From Telmatactis stephensoni (lineage: Eukaryota > Cnidaria > Anthozoa > Actiniaria > Isophelliidae): a stretch of DNA of 64,000 nucleotides. Below, one piece after another: positions 33,019 to 42,000 of this stretch (the stretch's first letter is position 1; every line of letters begins with the position of its first letter). The position numbers were made by a program, and so were the translations under genes. The notes under the pieces were generated by a model. The model saw only the letters and a list, made by a program, of their open reading frames with translations, was not told where the DNA came from and searched no databases. The stretch spans positions 56,827 to 120,826 of the forward strand of contig JALIZF010001010.1 of assembly GCA_029948255.1 (NCBI GenBank), in the 5' to 3' direction.

Positions 33019-36000
33019 TCACACTGGATAGGCTTGGGGTTGATTATAATGCTGCTGACCTCCAGCCCTAGCATCTGTTCCAGTCCACGTCCCAGCACCA
33101 GTAGGTGGTGATGAAAAGACAACCTGAAAAGCAACACTATAATGTCATAAAATGAGTGCTGTGGATCACATGTGTAGTTGACTCACCTGTGGTCTTACAC
33201 CAAAACTGTCAATTTAAATTAAGTAGAACTGATTTTCAGACAGTAATAAGGATTCTCTATCTCCTCCTTCCCCCAGTCAGTGGTGTCAGTGATGTCAATT
33301 AAACATGCCACCTAAATTCCTTCACTGATTATCAAGTGCTAGCTGTGACCATGTTCCCATTTCACAGTCATACAAAAGAAAACCTGCTTTCCTGGAGGAG
33401 GAAATTCCTTTATCTGTTGGGCTTGGATGATTGTCAGGACTATTTTTAGCCATGAAAGATACCAATAAAGCACATGAGATTTCTTCAAACAGCTGTTGCC
33501 TTTAATGCTATAACTATCATTAATTAAACCATTTTTAAATATTACCAACATTTGATTGTCATTAAAAATACCAGGCAGCTTGTTTGTAAACACCCTAAAA
33601 GGTATCGTACCAAATACTTGATGTTGACAATCTAAACCATACAGCAAGCATCCCCACCCAAAGTATCTGGAATCATGCCCCCACCTCCCCCCCTCCACAT
33701 CACCCCATTGATGTACCCCACCCCTAACCCAGACAGCTTTACTGTTGACATACTGGTCATACACGTACATACCTGTGGTGATGGTGAAGAGTGAACCATC
33801 ACCTGTTGATTTGGTGCCTGCATGGGAATCTGACCAGCCTGGCCAGTTGTCATGGCAACAGAACTTGTAGCTGGCACAGCAATAGGAGCTCCATTAGGAC
33901 CTTGGGTCATGACATATGAAGCAGGACCATGTTGGGTCTGAACAAAGAATAGTTCTCCCTGTCAAACAGAAAACAGATAGCTCCTATTAAGTTATTATTA
34001 TTTTTGATGGATGCTGAATTCACTGCTTTGGTGTACAGATTGACTCCTTTATTGGGAAAAAATGGGAACATTTAACATAGAATGGAATTTACATTTTGTG
34101 TGACCCTTAAAAGGGTATATATACATGTAAAGTTTTCAGCATTTTGATCTAAAAGGGGTATAGAATTTGACCAGTTTGGTTTGAAATAGAGGGTACATTT
34201 TCAGAGAAACTGCCATAAACAACCTTATAACCAAAGCCTCCCCTCCCCCAGCACAAAGGGGGACTCCCACACATTTAAGACCATGGGATGATCATTGTAT
34301 CTGTAAAGAGTCAAATTTTAAATTGCTAATTGCTAACTTTTAATTTGATTCTATAATGAAAAAGAAACACATACCATTTGGGGTGGGGACCGATATCCTG
34401 AGGGCTGACAACAATGGCATCCCCCTGAACAACAACAAACACATGCCCAGATTCCAACTCCAAACTCAAGGGCAGCAAAAATGATGATCATGGCACCCAA
34501 ACCAACACTTGTTTTGCATTCACTTATCATGTTGATCGTTAGTGAAACAGTAGTTGTCTGACCATATGGATAATAGGATTGCCCACTTTTCAAGTAGAAA
34601 ATCCTCTGGGAGCAATTAGCTTTATCCCCAAGAATGACTGCGGCAATGCCAATACTGTACATGATGAGAACCACTCCAGCAAAAACAATGGAGACAACAC
34701 TGAATCCAAGATATGTTCCAATCTGTAAATAAGAAGACATATGAATTAGCTGGATATTTTTTGGAGTTTATACCTTCCTAATTTAAGTAGTTAAGGACAT
34801 ATATATACATCATTTATTTGAAAATCTGTTACTACTAGATATAGAGATAAAAGTTTGACATGAACAGGGGAAGTCAAGATCAGAGTTGCCATAGCAACAC
34901 AAATTTCTTGAATCCAGGAAAATATTTTTAGTACACGCGTGAATGTATGAAAATATTGCAACTCAAGACAGTAAAATATGAACTAGTAATAATTATAAGG
35001 ACTAAAGGGAAGTAACCAGGAAATTGGTGAAAAAAGTCAGTTTTTGAGGCTGTATATATTTAACAAATTGAAGATAGTTTTCCATTGTCAGTACTCTTAT
35101 TAATCATGGATGACGTCAAAAAATGTTAAAAACTAAAGTGGAACCACAAGCGCAGCGAGTGGTTTCACTGCTAAGTTTTGGACATTTTTTGACGTCATCC
35201 ATGATTAATAAGAGTACTGACAATGGAAAACTATCTTCAATTTGTTTTTTACAACATTATCTTAGATCTTTTCCGTCCAAATCTGTTTGAAAAACTGTCC
35301 CAAACTTTTTTCTGTAAGGACGAGCGTGACATGTTGGCGTCAGCTATTGTCAGTACTCTTATTAACAATGGCTCTCGGCCAATCAGATTGCAAAATTTTA
35401 GTCAAATGTTGTAAAAAATGGCCTTACAGCAGCTTAATTTGAAATTTGAAATTGACAAAGTTCTTGTACACCACTGAAACTTAAATCACTGAAATTAAAA
35501 ACTCTCACCACTGACCACCCGGGTCTGTACTTGATGAATTCAAAAAGGGATTGTTAATAAATGAACAATTGGTCATTCCTATACATTGTTTCTGTATATA
35601 AATAATAAATTATTGATCATTTAATTATTATCATCAACATAAAATATATTATTCTTACCAGTATTCCAGATGGTTTATCAGTGTTGGGAATACGTCTGCT
35701 GCCAGCAATGCCAATGGCTCCAGTTACAACAATCTGCATTGTACAATAAATGAAAATTTAAAAAAATGAAAGTGAATCACTTTACTCAGGAACTTGATTT
35801 TTTTTTTTAATTCCAGAATAAGTGCTAAGTGAAGGTCAAAATCATTAGTCTTTACACCTGCAGGCAACCATTTGGTAGAGTGATTTTCATCGGACTGTGA
35901 AACAATTACTAATAGTTAGTGTTTAATAGTGTCTAATAGTTGTATTGCAACAAAAGAAAACAATGGGTGCAGAGTCTATTAGTGTCTATTAGCTTAGTAA

Positions 36001-39000
36001 CTATTTCACAGTCCGGTGAAAATCACTGTATTTCCTCAAACAACTAGTAAATCATGTTTTAGCCTGCCCCCAAAATGCCCCACTTGTATAATCTTCCTTT
36101 ATGTCTCAAAAACTAGTAAAATATACTGAGAAATCAGGTCATGCAATATGTACTGAGCTTGTTCGCGCAGGCAAGACACTACACCAGGGTGGCTAAATAA
36201 TGGCTATGTCATGGACATAGCCGGTGTTTAATAAGCTTGAGAACACTAACTCATAAAACTTACAAAGATCAAGATACATTAAAACGAGCCCTGCGCGAAG
36301 GTGAGGGCTAAGAACCGCCAGTGATAAAAATCAGCAAGAGGATGGATATGGGGAGGAGGAGGGTAAGTCAACTGTAGAATGACAAGCTGCCAAGTGAACA
36401 GTGGCGGGAAAACAGAAATGCCTATAGGGGGCTAGCATTGCATTCCAATACATCAATCCCAAGAACTCTTGCTGACGTCACCGGAAGTAAACCTCGCTAA
36501 TAATTATACCAGCGCTTTTATTTTTTCGCCATAAAATATATTTTGTTTCCCAAAATTCTATTTATGTCTCAAAAACTAGTAAAATATACTGAGAAATCAG
36601 GTCATGCAATATGTACTGAGCTTGTTCGCGCAGGCAAGACACTACACCAGGGTGGCTAAATAATGGCTATGTCATGGACATAGCCGGTGTTTAATAAGCT
36701 TGAGAACACTAACTCATAAAACTTACAAAGATCAAGATACATTAAAACGAGCCCTGCGCGAAGGTGAGGGCTAAGAACCGCCACAGCCCCTTGGTGCAAG
36801 GGGCCGCCCCACCCCAGAACATATTGCATGATCAGTCAAGCAGCAAAAGAAAATCTATGGAAGCCTGAACATGATATTAACAACTACATGTATTACGCTT
36901 GACAACAAAGGAAGTCCTTGAATTGTCACTAACTGCCCATGCAAGCAGTGACATTAATAGAGTGAGGATCAGCTGCCCCTGCTAGCTAACCCCTAAATGC
37001 TTTTTGTTGTTTTGTACTGTTGTCATATGGAAGGTAAAGAATGCAAACGAATATACTTTTTGAAAGCGTCTGACTTCCAGCGCCCTAATAACCTGATTTT
37101 TGCATCTGAAAACCCTTGCTGGGCTGCATAAGTTGCTGCCCCTATTCTAAAACTGTGACCTTTATACAGAGCAGGATCGAGATGGCACAATCTGACACAC
37201 TGGTTCAATAATTTTGAAAAATTACTCCGTGAAACTGCATTACCATCGCTAGCAGTGAATATTGGACCTGAATGGGAACCTCTGATAGCCAGATAATCTA
37301 ACATTGCCTGTACTGGACAAAGGCCAGCTTGCCTGGATAGAACAATTGAGAAGGGTGACTGATTATATTGATGCTTAAAGTTATTGAAAGTCAACTTAAA
37401 AGCAGTAGTCTGGCCACTTGCATCAAGTATCTTAAACAACTGACTGATGTGCAAGATGTGACTATCTCGAGACCCACTGGATGCAGTAATTTCCCCAATT
37501 CTCAAAAATGCGAAAAATGCTAGTGAACACATAGCTTTGAACATCACATGTTCATACTGAGAGCCACAAACATTAACACTGGCTTGGGCTATCTGAACCA
37601 AAATTGGTTGGGAGATAGGCAAACGGGTGTCAAGGGTTTTGCCAATTTTCCCATAACCTTTTAACATCTCAATAATATATGGCACTTTAGAAGGATCTGG
37701 AAGGCTAGCAAGCCTGTGGTAATAACCCATTGCAGATATATATGTGTTAACTGTAGATGGGGCATAGCTCTGGCTAAATAAGTAAGCAATAAATAGTGCC
37801 ATTGTGGTAGGGTGCACTGGAAGTGAAAAACTGGGCTTTCCAAAAACATCTAAGGAAAATTGCCTAAAAAGGCGCCATGCTCTCTGATATGTTGGCAATG
37901 AGGATTTTTGAAGACTGGATGACATTAATTTACGCACTATAAGGCCCAATTCTGTGGGAGTAGGTCCGATGGCACCACTGTTGGACTCGAATCGTAATGA
38001 GCTGGCGCAACTGCTTGAAAACGCTGTATCTGTAAACGAGATAGTGCATCGGCAAGACCGTTTTTAATCCCCGGGATGTGCTTGGCCTTAAACAGAATAT
38101 TGTTTTCAAGACAAACCAAGACCATTTTCCTTACAAATACCATCAGGGATTTGTCCTTGCAGGTGCACTTATTAATGACATGGACTAACGCAGCATTATC
38201 CGTAAAAAACGTGATACACTTGTTGCGCATTGACTTTCCCCACAGAAGTAGACTCAAAACTATTGGATAGAATTCTAAGATCGCAATATTTTTATATTGC
38301 CATTCCATAGGCCATCGCCCATAGCACCAATGAGAACCGAAAATCGCTCCAAAACCAAGAGCCCCCGAAGAATCAGTAAAAAGTTGCAAGGAAGAACTGT
38401 CTTCCCATATCTCTTCAAGAAAAAATGACCTACCGTTAAACTGCTGCAAAAAATTTTTCCATACCTTCAGGTCTGCCTTAACCTCCCCGGTGAGTCTAAT
38501 GAAATGCTTCGGGTGTCTCAAACCCACAGTTAAATCAATAAGACGACGGAGGAAGGCACGACCAGGCACTACCACTGAGCAAGCAAAGTTTAACTTGCCA
38601 ATAAGAGACTGCAGTTCAAGCAAGGTGGCCTTCTTCTTGCAAAGAAAGGCAAGGACTAGACTGGAACATGCCTGCAATTTGTCGAGGGGTAAACGAGCTT
38701 CTGAAGCGACCGTGTCTAATTCTATGCCAGCGAAGGACAAAACAGATGATGGACCAACGGTTTTCTCCGGTGCCATGGGAATGCCTAAATAATTGCACAG
38801 CGCAAGAAAACCCCTGAGGCTAGCCTCGCATCTCTCCTTAGTAGGTTCACAGATGAAAAAATCATCAAGGAGGTGAACAATGTAATCAATTCCAAGTTGT
38901 TGACGTGCAATCCACTCAACAGCAGTGCTAAACGCCTCAAAGGTTTTGCAGGAGCTGGCACAGCCCATAGGCATACATTTATCATAGTAAAATGACCCTT

Positions 39001-42000
39001 TCCACTGCATTCCTAACCGATGATAATCCCCAGGGTGTATAGGAATGATTCGAAATGCATGTTTGATATCAGTCTTTGCTAAAAATGACCCAATGCCAGA
39101 CCTCTTAACATAATGAATAGCATCATCAATAGAAGCATAGGTAACACTAGAATACTCAGAAGGTATACCATCATTAACTGAGGAGCCTTTGGGGTATGAA
39201 AGGTGATGAATCATCCTATACTCCCCTGGGGATTTTTTAGGAACAATGCCTAAAGGAGAAATTCTAAAATTAGGCAATGGTGGAGTCGCAAATGGGCCCG
39301 CAATTCTATTGGCTTCCAACTCTCTCTGAAGCTTACTGTCAACCACATCAGGGTTCTCCCTTGCTGAAAACAAATTTGGTGCAAAACAAACTGCATCCTC
39401 TACTTCTGAATAAATTCGAAATCCAACAGAAAAACCATCAACAAGAAATTGGGTTTTAGTCTGGTCATACCCAAGTAATAAAGACTTTAAATTATTTAGT
39501 CTTACTGGAGTTGGTAGTGGTGGAACTTGTGGTTGCAGCAGGCTGGTTGTCGCGGGAGCCACGAAAATTGCATTTTGCTAAGGAATGATTATTGTGGCAG
39601 GCTGGACATGAATGCTTAAAAGAACAGCCACCACAATATTGGCCCCGATGATATGTAAAACAAAACCCTTTAGGAATAGGTCTTGGCCTCCCATCCATCC
39701 CTTGACTGGTGCCTTTGACTGGCCCAGCCTTTTGACTAGTTGAGGGTTGGGAGCGCAACCACAATTCAGAATGGATTGAACTCCATGGAAACCCTTGGGG
39801 GTTACTTTGGCGTAAAAACCTGAAATTCTCATCGTAATATCGCCAATTGAACCCTCTGGTGGCTAGGTCACGGATTATCTCTCCATATTTCATCAAGGCA
39901 GGTGCCTCTGATATGTGTTGCGAAGTATAAATAGCAACATACACTTGAAATGCCGTGGTCCAGGATTCAATATTCCCTATGTGTTTGATTTTAACATTTG
40001 GTTCAAAGGTTAGAGCAGTGGCACCCTGACTGCCTTTTGCATCTGACAAACTAAGTCTGTAACTGGTGTTGGCCTTTGAATAGTTTGTAATAAGGGATCC
40101 AAAATCCACATACTCATTGGCCACAATTTTGGCTTTGAGTTTCGCTGGCACATTCAGCCCTATAGGTAAATCAGATGCCATAAAGACACTCTTGGGTTGG
40201 GCCACCCCCTCACCTGACTCACCAGACAAGGTGTCCAGGACGGCAACCACTGACCCCTGTACAGTGGCTGCTGCCCCAGAGTCTACCTGTGACTCAGCTA
40301 CATCTACTACATTCTGATTGCGGAGTTGAACCAAAACTGTTTCAGACACTTTTTTAACTATCTCGTCGAGCTGGTTGTCAGACAAATTGACCTCACATCT
40401 CCTCTGGGCTGCAGGGGCATCAGCACTAGGCTCTGCAAGCCGAACTGGTGGGCGTCGCGCTCTAGTACTTCTTCTTGAAGACATCCTGCAAAAAAGGAAC
40501 TCACAGAAGGAGCAAACACAGTATGCGGAGATATATACAATGATACGGAACTTCACACTACTGTATACTGATTACATCACAACATAAACGCAATACGCCA
40601 ATAACATAGGCCAGGGTGTGACTTGGCAGACTGAAAACATCACATGTCGCCGCTAGGCGTCACCCCTATAGCCTTGACCGAACCCAGCATAGTGTGGGAA
40701 CCCAGCATAGTGTGGGTGGTCAGAACAATAAAAAAGGGGGTCAACTCGACCCATAAAATAAAATGGCCAACAATAAGCTGGCAAAATAAAAATAAAGTAC
40801 CACCACATTAGTGATACAACATCATAAATGAGCACAAGACACATAAACATTAAAATGTTGCAACCCAGCATAGTGTGGGAAAACAACAAAAATAAGGTCA
40901 TAACCCAGCATAGTGTGAGTTAAGCCTCATAAAAACCAGCATAGTGTGGGAACAAAAAACAAGGTCGTAACCCAGCATAGTATGGGTTAGCCTTTAAACT
41001 CAATAATGCAACCCAGCATAGTGTGGGAGGCAATAAATATGCAATTAACAAGGCCACAACCCAGCATAGTGTGGGCTTATAACCCCATTAATGGCAGCAA
41101 GCTAACCCAGCATAGTGTGGGCTAGCAACGAAGCGCAAATAAAATCAACAAGGCCACAGCCCAGCATAGTGTGGGCTTGTGACTATACTTGGCAAAGTAA
41201 CATAAAATGACTAACAATAGCTATTGACAAAATTGAGAAAGGTCTCCGCAATTAGCCGGTGGCAAGAATGAAACAATGGAAAGAATAAGAAACCAAAGCA
41301 ACAAATGACATGCTGCATAACGAGCATGAGTTAGTTTATTTTCACCAAACCTAGACAGTACAATGACTGATACAAGTATAAAACTTCAAATCAATTGAGT
41401 GCTTCATACAACTTAAGGGCATGAATAATAGCCCCCCGATAACTGCGATAGAGCCGGTATTGCCCGTGCGGGTTCAAATGCACGCCATCTGCAAGCAATA
41501 CATTTTGCTTGGGCTGTAAAAGGCCGCGATGATGCCAGACAAAGACATTTGGTTTGTCACCTAAAACGACGTCCACGTACTGGTTTACAACTTTGGCTCG
41601 TTGATTCATAGACTCGTCAGCCCTGGGAATTATGCCACAAACCCCTACAACTCTAACCGACAGCTCTTGTATGAGATCAGCGACCAGGTCATCTATTTGA
41701 GAGCCAATGATCTCGGGCGAATTAACCGCAAGGTCGTTGGTGCCAATTTCTAAAATAACTAGACGCACAATGGTGCGTTTACTCGTGCCCAGGTAGAATT
41801 GAGCCTGGCGTGGTATTCATTCGTATTCTTTGTGGGCACATGACGTCATCAAAAGGCTAGAATGTAAACTATATATTGCTAAAACCTGGCTCCTTAGTAT
41901 TTTTTGTATACATCAAAGAAAGAACTTGCTCCTGAAAATTTGGGCTGATTGTTAGTTTCTTCTGTCACGCAATACTGTCACACTCACAGATAGACACTTA

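Larger units (their letters stand above)
31200..36100. repeat. Segmental duplication, copy A
   Basis: From about 31215 (TACTTCGTTTCCCGTTTTCC) to 36100 the sequence is colinear with 54915-62686, apart from element insertions. It covers the 3' flank, minisatellite and exons 2-5 of the CD20-like gene A. The flank at 31690-31880 is a pyrimidine-rich (CTTT)n tract shared with copy B and with the relic. Confidence 0.9.

Noticed and set aside
40683..41175. Possible CRISPR-like array
   Set aside because: Repeats are 16 bp with irregular spacing inside a eukaryotic retrotransposon; no cas genes and no spacer regularity.
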